Source of the DNA: Clostridiaceae bacterium
GTDB lineage: Bacteria; Bacillota; Clostridia; DSM-8532
Assembly (NCBI GenBank): GCA_012521705.1
Contig: JAAYLX010000042.1
Location: 1 to 64,000, forward strand
Direction of reading: 5' to 3'
Length of the DNA stretch: 64,000 bases
This document shows positions 9,713-18,057 of the stretch, in pieces. The notes under the pieces were generated by a model. The model was not told the origin of the DNA. It searched no databases and saw nothing but the letters and a program-made list of their open reading frames with translations. How positions within the stretch are numbered: the first letter of the stretch is position 1; the number at the start of each line of letters is the position of its first letter. Both the position numbers and the translations under genes were made by a program.

Positions 9713-9775
9713 ATGAGGAGTTTTTGTACAGTACTATTGGAATCTTCACGTATTAGTCTATTAACATTACAATAA
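9713..9775 (+). CDS. Possible 20-residue leader peptide
   Basis: A short ORF starting MRSFCTVLLE follows TTGAAGGATTA with an acceptable spacing and ends 71 bases before the GTPase gene. Genes of the tet(M) type are known to be preceded by short translated leaders that control readthrough. The ORF could be chance; the only support is its position and ribosome-binding site. Confidence 0.25.
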   Translation: MRSFCTVLLESSRISLLTLQ

Positions 9776-9846
9776 TTAACAATTTGTTAGAAACATGAGT
9801 AGCTGATATTATATTTATATACGACAGCAAAGGATTTTTAGGAACT

Positions 9847-12498
9847 ATGAGAAAACTGGTCATTGGGATACTTGCGCATGTAGATGCGGGAAAAACAACA
9901 CTTTCAGAAAGTTTATTATATTTGAGCGGCAAAATCTGGAAACTTGGAAGAGTGGATAAAAAGGACGCATATCTGGACAACTACCAGCTCGAAAGAGACA
10001 GGGGTATTACTATCTTTTCCAAACAGGCAGTCTTTGAATTGGACGATGCAATAATAACCTTGCTGGATACTCCCGGACATGCGGATTTTTCTTCTGAAAT
10101 GGAGAGAACTCTCCAGGTTCTTGATTATGCCATACTGGTTATAAGTGGCTCTGACGGCATCCAGGGGCATACCAAAACCCTGTGGCGTTTACTTGATATT
10201 TACCGTATTCCGGTTTTCCTGTTTATAAATAAGATGGACCAGGACAGAGCAGACCGGGATGAGTTGATGGAGGACATAAAGAAACAGCTCAATGACGGAT
10301 GCATTGATTTTGGCCTGGAAGGGACAGATGCTTTCTACGACCAAATGGCTGTCTGCGATGAAGCCCTGCTCGAATCATACCTGGAAAAAGGGAATATTGA
10401 AAATTCGCTTATTAAGAAGGCAATCAGAAAACGCAGGATATTCCCCTGCTTCTTCGGTTCTGCTTTAAAATTAGAGGGTGTTGGGGATTTTTTGCAAGGT
10501 ATCGAGAAATATGCCATTACTCCGTCCTATCCAGAGAAATTCGGGGCAAAAGTATTTAAAATAGGCAGGGATGAGCAGGGGAACCGTCTTACCTACATGA
10601 AAATTACCGGCGGGAAACTAAAGGTCAGGGATATTGTAAGTAATGGAATCTGGGAAGAAAAGGTTAACCAGATCAGAATATATTCGGGGGCCAAATTTGA
10701 AGCAGTAAGCGAAGCTGAGGCAGGCACAGTATGCGCAGTGACCGGACTTAGCCGGACAAGGCCGGGAGAAGGTTTGGGGGAGGAAAAATCTTCAGACAAG
10801 ATGGTGCTGGAGCCGGTATTGACATATCAGATTCTGCTGCCCGAAGGCGTTGACCAAAGGGCGATGATTCCAAAACTGCGCCAGCTTGAGGAAGAGAATC
10901 CTGAGCTTAATATAGTCTGGAATGAACAGCTTAAAGAAATACAGGTCCAGGTCATGGGAGAAGTACAGACAGAAATTCTCCAAAGCCTTGTCAAAGAGCG
11001 GTTCGGCGTTGATATAGAATTTGATGAGGGAAGAATAGTATATAAGGAGACCATTGCCGATGTTGTGGAAGGGGTAGGCCACTTTGAACCCCTGAAACAT
11101 TATGCTGAAGTGCATCTGCTTTTGAAACCCGGGGAGAGGGGAAGCGGATTAAAGTTTTCTGAAGACTGCAGCGATGATGTGTTGAGCAGAAGCTGGAAAA
11201 ATCTTATTCTTACACACCTAAAGGAAAAGGTCCATAAAGGAGTTCTGACAGGTTCACCAATTACCGATATGGAAATTGTTTTGGTTTCAGGGAGGGCACA
11301 TAACAAACATACCGAGGGTGGCGATTTCAGGGAGGCTACCTATCGCGCAGTGCGGCAAGGTCTGATGGAAGCAGAATCAATTCTTCTGGAACCATATTAT
11401 GATTTTGAACTGGAAATACCCGAAAAAATGGTCGGGCGCGCCATGACCGACATAGAGAAAATGCACGGAACCTGCAGAATATCAAAGTCCGACGGGGAGA
11501 TGGCAATTCTTACAGGGAGAGCTCCTGTTGTTACCATGAGGAACTATCAGAAAGAAGTCACTGCCTATACAAAGGGCTATGGAAGGTTGTTCTGCAGCCT
11601 TAACGGATATGAACCATGCCATAATGCCGAAGAAGTAATAGAGATGATTGGCTATGACCCTGAAAGGGATGTGGATAATCCGACCGGCTCTGTATTCTGC
11701 GCCAATGGCACAAGCTTTTTGGTAAGCTGGGATAAGGTAAAGGAGCATATGCATGTTGAAAGCTATTTAAAACAAAGGGATGAAGCCCAGGAAGAAGCAG
11801 CGGCGCACATGCCCCAACGTACTGAGGAAAAATGGCTTGAGCCCGAGGAAGTTGACAGAATCTTAAATCAGACTTATTTCGCAAATCAGGGAAAAAAGAC
11901 CATATGGCACAGAAGAAAATCAGCTGCGAAAAGTTTTTATAAACCCGATACCTATGTTGGAAAACCAAAAGAAATCAAAGAAGAATATTTGTTGGTTGAC
12001 GGATATAATATCATCTTCGCATGGCCTGAGCTTAAAGAGCTTGCCAGGGACAATATGGACAGTGCAAGGGAGAGGCTTCTTGACACTTTAATCAAATATC
12101 AGGGAGTCAAAAAATGCAGGATTATTGTAGTGTTTGACGCCTACCGTGTTCAGAGGCATATTGAAGAGGTTATAAATTATGATACCATTTGCGTGGTTTA
12201 TACCAGGGAGGCCCAAACTGCCGACCAGTATATTGAGAAATTCGCCCACGACAACTACAAAAAATATGATATAACCGTCGCGACGTCTGATAATCTGGAG
12301 CAGATAATCATAAGGGGTCTGGGGCATAGTGTGGTTTCGGCAGACCAGCTAAGAGTAGAAGTTGAAAATGTCAACAGAAGGATTATGGATGCCTGGCAGG
12401 AAAAGAAAGTTCCGGAGCGCAACTATCTGGGGGACAAATTGTCCGATGATACAAGAAAGCAGATTGACAGAATTTTTAAAGATGGCAACGATAAATAG
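9847..12498 (+). CDS. TetM/EF-G-like ribosomal GTPase fused to a Rae1/YacP-like NYN endonuclease
   Basis: This 883-residue protein is about 230 residues longer than a classical ribosomal protection protein. Residues 1-650 show the translational GTPase plan: G1 AHVDAGKTT (10-18), G2 within RGITI, G3 DTPGHADF, G4 NKMD, then the EF-G-like domains II-V. After a charged linker with a PEEVDRIL segment, residues 713-850 form a NYN (PIN-like) domain with acidic residues D718 (LVDGYNII), D764 (VVFDAY), D793 (TADQY) and D815 (VATSD). That domain matches YacP, named Rae1 in Bacillus, which cuts mRNA in the ribosomal A site. The likely role is to bind stalled or antibiotic-blocked ribosomes and cleave the A-site mRNA. 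Tetracycline resistance is possible but unproven. It stands alone with its own leader. Confidence 0.88.
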   Translation: MRKLVIGILAHVDAGKTTLSESLLYLSGKIWKLGRVDKKDAYLDNYQLERDRGITIFSKQAVFELDDAIITLLDTPGHADFSSEMERTLQVLDYAILVISGSDGIQGHTKTLWRLLDIYRIPVFLFINKMDQDRADRDELMEDIKKQLNDGCIDFGLEGTDAFYDQMAVCDEALLESYLEKGNIENSLIKKAIRKRRIFPCFFGSALKLEGVGDFLQGIEKYAITPSYPEKFGAKVFKIGRDEQGNRLTYMKITGGKLKVRDIVSNGIWEEKVNQIRIYSGAKFEAVSEAEAGTVCAVTGLSRTRPGEGLGEEKSSDKMVLEPVLTYQILLPEGVDQRAMIPKLRQLEEENPELNIVWNEQLKEIQVQVMGEVQTEILQSLVKERFGVDIEFDEGRIVYKETIADVVEGVGHFEPLKHYAEVHLLLKPGERGSGLKFSEDCSDDVLSRSWKNLILTHLKEKVHKGVLTGSPITDMEIVLVSGRAHNKHTEGGDFREATYRAVRQGLMEAESILLEPYYDFELEIPEKMVGRAMTDIEKMHGTCRISKSDGEMAILTGRAPVVTMRNYQKEVTAYTKGYGRLFCSLNGYEPCHNAEEVIEMIGYDPERDVDNPTGSVFCANGTSFLVSWDKVKEHMHVESYLKQRDEAQEEAAAHMPQRTEEKWLEPEEVDRILNQTYFANQGKKTIWHRRKSAAKSFYKPDTYVGKPKEIKEEYLLVDGYNIIFAWPELKELARDNMDSARERLLDTLIKYQGVKKCRIIVVFDAYRVQRHIEEVINYDTICVVYTREAQTADQYIEKFAHDNYKKYDITVATSDNLEQIIIRGLGHSVVSADQLRVEVENVNRRIMDAWQEKKVPERNYLGDKLSDDTRKQIDRIFKDGNDK

Positions 12499-12641
12499 GG
12501 CATTAAGAGGACATATTCTAATAATAATTTCATGCTTGTTATAATTACAAATTGGAATTATAATGAATAATAAAGAAAGGCTGCTTATATTCTTTAAGAG
12601 TGTGTGACTCTAAATAAAAAAATATAAGGGAGAGGGTGTCA

Positions 12642-13031
12642 ATGAAAGAAAAGAAATTCTTCATCTGCAAGCACTGCGGCAATATGATTGGTATGATCAA
12701 GCATTCCGGAGTAACTCCTGTATGTTGCGGCGAAGCGATGACTGAGCTTGTTCCCAACACTGTCGATGCTTCAACAGAAAAACATGTTCCTGTTATTACT
12801 GTTAAAGGAAACCTGGTAGAAGTCAGGGTAGGCTCAGTACCACACCCAATGATTCCGGAGCACTATATTGAGTGGGTTTACATCCTGACAGAGAAAGGCG
12901 GACAGCGCAAGGCACTCAAACCAAATGATGAACCGGTTGCAACATTTGCACTCACTGATGATGACAAGCTCTTATGTGCGTATGAATACTGCAACCTCCA
13001 TGGATTATGGAAAGCTGACTACACAGGATGA
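12642..13031 (+). CDS. dfx: Desulfoferrodoxin (class I superoxide reductase)
   Basis: This 129-residue protein has an N-terminal desulforedoxin domain with the rubredoxin-like Cys set CKHCG and VCCGE (about residues 8-30). The superoxide-reductase domain follows, with histidines in KHVPVI, PHPM and EHYIEW and the C-terminal ligand pair CNLHGLW. It reduces superoxide to peroxide in the cytoplasm without making oxygen, using rubredoxin as donor. Start ATG 12642 follows GGGAGAGGG, so the tracked GTG at 12636 is not needed. It is monocistronic, with a strong terminator 80 bases downstream. Confidence 0.96.
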   Translation: MKEKKFFICKHCGNMIGMIKHSGVTPVCCGEAMTELVPNTVDASTEKHVPVITVKGNLVEVRVGSVPHPMIPEHYIEWVYILTEKGGQRKALKPNDEPVATFALTDDDKLLCAYEYCNLHGLWKADYTG

Positions 13032-13110
13032 TACATAAATAACAGGCATAAATAAGAAGGATACTGATAATAAGATAAAAATACAGAAAAACTTCAGTAA
13101 GTAATTAACT

Positions 13111-13145
13111 GCCCGGGAAAAATATTGTTCCCGGGCTTTCTTTCA
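13111..13145 (+). terminator. Terminator after desulfoferrodoxin
   Basis: GCCCGGGAA pairs with TTCCCGGGC around an 8-base AT-rich loop and is followed by TTTCTTTC. It lies between convergent genes and may also serve the cupin gene on the other strand. Confidence 0.85.
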
Positions 13146-13220
13146 TACTGGGATGATTAACTTATCCAATATTATCACGGATACGAATTCATTTACTAAT
13201 CAGATAAACCTTTCAGTATT

Positions 13221-13766
13221 TTATGGTCTGGTTCTGTGTACCGTACCGTGAGGGTGTTCGGGTGGAGCGTAAATGGAATACAGTTTTAGCGGCTTTGTGC
13301 CGTTGTTGATAACATTATGCCATTTTCCTGCCGGAATAATTATTATATAATCATCTGAAACTCTGCGCTGGAAGTTCAGGTTGTCCTTGGTATCTCCCAT
13401 TACCGCAAGGCCCTGGCCTTCTTCTATGCGGATGAATTGGTCCACATCAGGGTGCATTTCAAGGCCGATATCTTCTCCAACATTGATACTCATTAAAGTG
13501 AGCTGAAAGTACTTGCCGGTCCACAGAGCCGTGCGATAATAACTGTTTTGTTTGGTGGCGTCTTCGATATTGATTACTAAAGGAGCCGGCCCATAATCCT
13601 TTAACTGTATATACCGATTTGGCTCCATTGGCCGGGTTGGCATTTGATTTGGCCAGTTGAAAGAATAATTGTAATTCATATATGGATTATATGGGCCATA
13701 GTTATATGGGTCATACATTGGCGGCCAGTTGCCCTGAGAATAATTGAAGGCATTATAATCGTACAT
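13221..13766 (-). CDS. Cupin-domain protein with a Tyr/Asn/Pro-rich N-terminal tail
   Basis: The protein has 181 residues. Residues 1-48 are low complexity and rich in Tyr, Asn, Pro and Met (YDPYNYGPYNPYMNYNY). Residues 55-178 form a single cupin barrel with motif 1 as GLEMHPDVDQFIRIEEGQG and motif 2 as IIIPAGKWHNVINNG; the His and Glu/Asp positions could hold a metal. The tail resembles those of spore coat and other insoluble structural proteins. No neighbour defines a pathway. AAAGGATG lies upstream of the ATG on the minus strand. Function unknown; a coat-associated enzyme or binding protein is a reasonable guess in a spore former. Confidence 0.75.
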   Translation of the reverse strand: MYDYNAFNYSQGNWPPMYDPYNYGPYNPYMNYNYSFNWPNQMPTRPMEPNRYIQLKDYGPAPLVINIEDATKQNSYYRTALWTGKYFQLTLMSINVGEDIGLEMHPDVDQFIRIEEGQGLAVMGDTKDNLNFQRRVSDDYIIIIPAGKWHNVINNGTKPLKLYSIYAPPEHPHGTVHRTRP

Positions 13767-14005
13767 ATCCTGTCATCCTTTGGAGTTATTGCATATAACA
13801 TCATATGTAATTTTATAAGGACAGGTTCCCTGTTAGTCTGTAAAAGGAAGGTATATTGATTCATGTCAGGCTGTTCGGGTAAACTATATAAAAGTGTGTT
13901 TTCTAAGAAATGATAAAAGAAAACACTCTTATTGTTAAGGTAAGCAAAAAATGCGATGTAGACTGCTACGTCGCGTTTGTATTTAAGGAGAGGGAGGAAA
14001 AATAC

Positions 14006-15478
14006 ATGTCAACCGGAACTGCTGTTGAAAGAGATAAGAATATCTTGGCCGAAAGTGAAAGAACGGAAAACCAGAATATTATTGATGCGGAGGTTGCAAT
14101 TATTGGCGGCGGTCCGGGAGGATATGTGGCCGCAATTAGATGTGCACAGCACGGGCTTAAGACTGTTTTGATCGAGTATGACAGATTGGGCGGGACATGC
14201 CTGAACAGAGGATGTATTCCTACAAAAACATTGGTCTCTGTGACAAATTTTATCTCAAATCTGAAAAATGCTGAAAAATACGGTGTCTCCATACCTTCCT
14301 GGGAGTATTCTCTGGAAAAGATAAGGAATAAAAAGAACGAAATTGTAGATTCCCTGGTACAGGGAATCGAATTTCTTATGAAAAAACATAAAATTGAGGT
14401 AATAAAGGGCAAGGCGGTTATTGAGAAAGAAGGCATTCTTGCTGTGGAAGGTACCGAACGGAAAGTAAGATTTGGAAAGCTTATTATTGCAACCGGGTCC
14501 AAAGCGCAGAAGCCCCCGATTCCCGGGGCGGATTTACCAGATATTCTTACAAGCGATGAATTATTGGAACTTACAGATATTCCCGAATCTCTTACTATCA
14601 TAGGAGGAGGAGTCATTGGCATGGAATTTGCATTCATCTATTCGGCTTTTGGCTGCAAAGTCCATGTAGTGGAATTCCTGCCCCAGATTCTCAATATGCT
14701 TGATACAGACGCTGCCTCTGCCATTAAAAGAGCAGCCAGACAAAAGGGTATCGAGATATATGAAGCCTCCAGGGCTCTGAGTATTGAGTCGGCGCCTGAC
14801 GGCAAAAAAGTAGTGAATATTGAGAGAAAAGGTAAAACAGAATCCATCACAACTGAGAAAGTCGCAATAGCTGCGGGGCGGAAAGCGAATCTTGATTCAA
14901 TTGATCTTGATAAATTGGGTGTCCAATTGAACGATAGGAAAAACGGTATTAAGGTAAACCAAAACATGCAGACATCCAACCCTTCTGTCTATGCCATAGG
15001 GGATGTTACAAACCTGTCCATGCTGGCTCATGCGGCATCAAGGCAAGGAATTATTGCTGCAGACCATATCGCAGGTATTGAAAACAAGGAATGCTTTGAC
15101 CCTCACCTGATTCCAAGTGCCATATTCACAAGTCCCGAGATTGGCCATATAGGTTATACGGTCAAAGAGGCAAAGGAAGAGAACAGGGAAGTAATTACCG
15201 GAAAGTTCCCCCTTGGCGCAAACAGTAAAGCCGTGGCCATGCAGGAGGCAGACGGATTTGTAAAAATTGTGGCCGACAAGGAGACAAGAAAAATTATTGG
15301 GGCAACTGTTGTTGGTGCGGAAGCGACAGAACTTTTAAGTCTTGTGACAAATCTTGTTACCGCACAAGTCAGCCTGGATGAGGCTGATAAAGTAATTTAT
15401 GCGCACCCGACGGTTTCCGAGGCAATTTCTGAGGCCATCCTTGACGCAGATGGCAAAGCAATTCATTTCGGAAAGTGA
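14006..15478 (+). CDS. lpdA: Dihydrolipoyl dehydrogenase
   Basis: This 490-residue flavoprotein disulfide reductase has the FAD motif IIGGGPGGYVAA (about residues 33-44), the redox-active CXXXXC as GGTCLNRGCIPTK, the NAD motif IIGGGVIGMEFA, and the C-terminal His-Pro motif YAHPTVSEA. It reoxidises dihydrolipoamide on E2 or on the glycine cleavage H protein. I place the start at ATG 14006 after GGAGAGGGAGG, giving a charged leader of about 30 residues before the FAD domain; the tracked start at 13910 lacks a ribosome-binding site. No E1, E2 or gcv gene is adjacent, so its partner complex is encoded elsewhere. Confidence 0.93.
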   Translation: MSTGTAVERDKNILAESERTENQNIIDAEVAIIGGGPGGYVAAIRCAQHGLKTVLIEYDRLGGTCLNRGCIPTKTLVSVTNFISNLKNAEKYGVSIPSWEYSLEKIRNKKNEIVDSLVQGIEFLMKKHKIEVIKGKAVIEKEGILAVEGTERKVRFGKLIIATGSKAQKPPIPGADLPDILTSDELLELTDIPESLTIIGGGVIGMEFAFIYSAFGCKVHVVEFLPQILNMLDTDAASAIKRAARQKGIEIYEASRALSIESAPDGKKVVNIERKGKTESITTEKVAIAAGRKANLDSIDLDKLGVQLNDRKNGIKVNQNMQTSNPSVYAIGDVTNLSMLAHAASRQGIIAADHIAGIENKECFDPHLIPSAIFTSPEIGHIGYTVKEAKEENREVITGKFPLGANSKAVAMQEADGFVKIVADKETRKIIGATVVGAEATELLSLVTNLVTAQVSLDEADKVIYAHPTVSEAISEAILDADGKAIHFGK

Positions 15479-15560
15479 TACGTCTGCCATACTGTTCTGT
15501 CTATGACTCGTTCGATCCTGGAAAGCTATGTGAAGTGCAAATCAGGATAACTGTGTTGTA

Positions 15561-15760
15561 CAAGTGACATAGTCTTTTCGCGTCCTCGGCTCAGAAAGTT
15601 GCTAAGGCTCAATGCTTGCTCTCTTGGGGTACGCGGGCGAACTTGCCATCCGGGCAAGCGCCGCTTAATCGACGTCCTGTCGATTACCCCCAATCGAGCT
15701 TCGCATTTCGCCAGCAACTTTAAACTTCGCCTGCAAATTGCTTAAAGACTTTGCCACTTG
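15561..15760 (+). repeat. Structured ~200-bp inverted-terminus repeat, copy 1
   Basis: This element shares about 200 bases with 53612-53818 in the same orientation, including 51 identical bases in the middle. Its ends are imperfect inverted repeats (CAAGTGaCAtAGTCTTT and its complement). Inside it are a perfect helix AAAGTTGCT/AGCAACTTT, TTGGGG/CCCCAA, and two apical hairpins (GGCG..CTTGCC atcc GGGCAAGCGCC and ATCGAC gtcct GTCGAT). It holds no convincing gene; the 63-residue minus-strand ORF is a by-product. The rest of the 15479-16042 gap, including the bases before xpt, shows no purine riboswitch. It could be a small RNA gene or a MITE-like mobile element. Confidence 0.85.
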
Positions 15761-16042
15761 CGCATGAACATTAGTTATCCAACTTTTCACCGCTGAATAT
15801 GCTTCGTGTCAGACGGCCTCAATCGGGCTGCAGTTCTGCATTTAAACATGTACATACTCTGCTTGAAACAGGTCAAATTTTACTGATTTTGTTTGAAAAG
15901 TCCGGAATGGCATGCCCTTCTACGAAAATAACAAAAAAATTCTAAAAATTTCGTAATAATTCGACAAAATGCTTGATTGTTTTCAAACTGAGTTTAGCAT
16001 AAACTTTTGATATCAGTTCTTTTTTTTAAGAAAGGTCCGGCT

Positions 16043-16615
16043 ATGCAACTTTTAAAGGAACGAATCCTAAAAGATGGGAAGCTCATAAACAGTCAGATTC
16101 TCAAGGTGGACAGTTTTCTTAACCAGCAGATGGACATTGGTCTCTTTGAGAAAATGGCTGAAGAGTTCTGGCGACTTTTTGGTGATTGCGGGGTAAACAA
16201 GATACTCACCATTGAGGCATCAGGAATTGGGGTTGCTTGTCTGACGGGCCAGAAATTCAAATGCCCTGTTGTCTTTGCAAAGAAAAACAGGTCACTTAAC
16301 AGAAGCGAAAACGTATACACATCAAAAGTACATTCCTTTACACATAATAAAACCTATGACATTACAGTATCAAAAGAATATTTGCATCCTAATGACAGAG
16401 TATTGATTATAGATGATTTCCTTGCCAATGGCGCTGCCCTTGAAGGCCTGGTCAGTCTGGTCAGGGATGCCGGGGCATACCTTGTGGGCGCCGGGATTGT
16501 AATAGAAAAGGCTTTTCAGCCCGGAGGAGAAAAAATCAGAAGTCAGGGGATACGTGTAGAATCACTGGCACGTATTGCCTCAATGAGCATAGAAGACGGT
16601 ATCAAATTTGTTTGA
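16043..16615 (+). CDS. xpt: Xanthine phosphoribosyltransferase
   Basis: This 190-residue type I phosphoribosyltransferase joins xanthine (or guanine) to PRPP to make XMP. The PRPP loop is RVLIIDDFLANGAA, and the Xpt-specific start MQLLKERILKDGKLIN and the GIRVESLARI ending are recognisable. ATG 16043 follows AAGAAAGG, so the tracked start at 16007 is too early. A BMP-type importer for nucleosides or purines follows 90 bases later behind a terminator, which links salvage with uptake. Many relatives carry a guanine riboswitch; I found none in this leader. Confidence 0.94.
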   Translation: MQLLKERILKDGKLINSQILKVDSFLNQQMDIGLFEKMAEEFWRLFGDCGVNKILTIEASGIGVACLTGQKFKCPVVFAKKNRSLNRSENVYTSKVHSFTHNKTYDITVSKEYLHPNDRVLIIDDFLANGAALEGLVSLVRDAGAYLVGAGIVIEKAFQPGGEKIRSQGIRVESLARIASMSIEDGIKFV

Positions 16616-16630
16616 TTGCCGTCTTTTTTG
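16593..16630 (+). terminator. Terminator overlapping the xpt stop codon
   Basis: AGACGG-ATCAAA pairs with TTTGAT-CCGTCT and runs into TTTTTT. The 5' arm is the last codons of xpt, so the hairpin is both coding and regulatory. Confidence 0.85.
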
Positions 16631-16704
16631 ATTGTTTTTTTCGACTGGCGTAATTTAACAGCTATTGCTGTTTAGATTATATTAAAAGGTGGAGGAATAA
16701 AAGA

Positions 16705-17895
16705 ATGAAAAAACTACTTTCTCTTGTACTTGTAATTTCTATGGTTTTTTCCTTTGCGGCTTGCAGTTCAGGCAACACAGAAGCAACTAACTCAACTGAG
16801 CCGTCATCCAGTGCACCCGCTGAAAAAGCCGGAGTACCCAAAGAAGAACTCAAGATCGGTTTCATTCACATTTCCGATCCTTCTGACATGGGTTACACCT
16901 ATAACCATGATCTCGGTACATGGGCTATGGTTGAAGCTTTGGGACTTAGAGAAGATCAGATTATCAACAAGTATAACATCGGCGAAGACGAAGGTTGTGC
17001 AGCAGCCATCGACGAACTTATTGAAGCAGGTTGCCAGATTATTTTTGCAACAAGTTTCGGACATGGTGACTACATGAAAGAAGCAGCCATGGCACATCCC
17101 GAAATTGAGTTCTGCCATGCGACCGGTGATTTGGCTTCAAAAGCAGGTCTTAGCAATTTCCACAACTATTTTACTTCTATTTATGAAGCACGTTACCTTG
17201 CAGGTATCGCAGCAGGTATGAAACTTAAGGAACTTGGCGAGACAAAATTAGGTTATGTTGCAGCTTTCGAATGTGCAGAGGTTGTATCCGGATTTACCGC
17301 CTTCTATCTCGGCGCAAAATCAGTTCTTCCCGAAGCAACCATGGATGTTATCTACACCAATTCATGGCATGATCCTATCAAGGAAGCACAGGTTGCCCAG
17401 ACTCTCATTGACGGCGGATGTAAGGTAATAAGCCAGCACTCAGACTCCACAGCTCCTGCAACCACCGCCGAGGCAAACGGTGTGTTCCAGGTTGGCTACA
17501 ATGCTGATATGATCAGTGCTGCTCCTAAGGCTTCGCTTATCTCTGCAAGAAGCGATTGGAGCAAATACCTCATTTTCGCTGTTCAGTGCGTTATGGAAGG
17601 CAAACCCATACCAACCGACTGGTGTCAGGGATTGTCTGAAGGAGCAGTATACTTAAGCCCGCTCAACACAGACATTGCAGCTCCCGGTACACAGGAAGCT
17701 ATCGATGAAGCCGCTGAAAAGATTAAATCTGGCGAATTGCATGTATTCGCAGGTCCTCTTTCCGGTACAGGTAAGAACTGGGGTACTGAAGGAAGTATTG
17801 AAATAAAAGAAGGGGAATGGTTTGAAGAATCAAAAGAACAATCAGCCCCCTACTGGTACTATATTATTGACGGAGTTAACGTTTTAAGTTATTAA
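16705..17895 (+). CDS. BMP-family ABC transporter substrate-binding lipoprotein (system 1)
   Basis: This 396-residue protein has a lipoprotein signal ending in the lipobox FAAC (Cys 21) and a Ser/Thr/Glu-rich linker, then a Bmp/PnrA-type domain beginning LKIGFIHISDPSDMGYTYNHD. The conserved ligand-contact region YEARYLAGIAAGMK and the later LISARSDWSKY stretch support the family. BMP proteins bind purine or pyrimidine nucleosides, and xpt upstream suggests purines here. GGTGGAGGAATAAAAG precedes the ATG. The ATPase and both permeases follow after a terminator-like hairpin, so this is the first gene of a four-gene importer. Confidence 0.92.
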   Translation: MKKLLSLVLVISMVFSFAACSSGNTEATNSTEPSSSAPAEKAGVPKEELKIGFIHISDPSDMGYTYNHDLGTWAMVEALGLREDQIINKYNIGEDEGCAAAIDELIEAGCQIIFATSFGHGDYMKEAAMAHPEIEFCHATGDLASKAGLSNFHNYFTSIYEARYLAGIAAGMKLKELGETKLGYVAAFECAEVVSGFTAFYLGAKSVLPEATMDVIYTNSWHDPIKEAQVAQTLIDGGCKVISQHSDSTAPATTAEANGVFQVGYNADMISAAPKASLISARSDWSKYLIFAVQCVMEGKPIPTDWCQGLSEGAVYLSPLNTDIAAPGTQEAIDEAAEKIKSGELHVFAGPLSGTGKNWGTEGSIEIKEGEWFEESKEQSAPYWYYIIDGVNVLSY

Positions 17896-17914
17896 TTCCA
17901 TTTTCAAAAACTAT

Positions 17915-17962
17915 GAGGATGTACGAAATAATATAACTTTCGTGCATCCTTGTGTTTTTTTC
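17915..17962 (+). terminator. Terminator-like hairpin between BMP protein and ATPase genes
   Basis: AGGATG-ACGAAA pairs with TTTCGT-CATCCT and is followed by TTGTGTTTTTTT. With a full U-tract this should stop most transcripts after the binding protein gene and let a fraction through to the ATPase and permeases. Confidence 0.8.
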
Positions 17963-18057
17963 TTTTCCGAAAAACTTTACTGTTGCTTTATACGAATTAA
18001 AACCGATAAGAATTATGAATCTTATGTATCTAAAGTAGAGGAAAGGGTGGCTCTAAT

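Noticed and set aside
15526-15717. 63-residue minus-strand ORF over repeat copy 1
   Set aside because: It lies within the structured repeat and has no ribosome-binding site. Base pairing, not coding, explains the conservation with copy 2.
15761-16042. Guanine riboswitch before xpt
   Set aside because: The conserved core (TATAATCC... and the paired loops) is absent from the leader.
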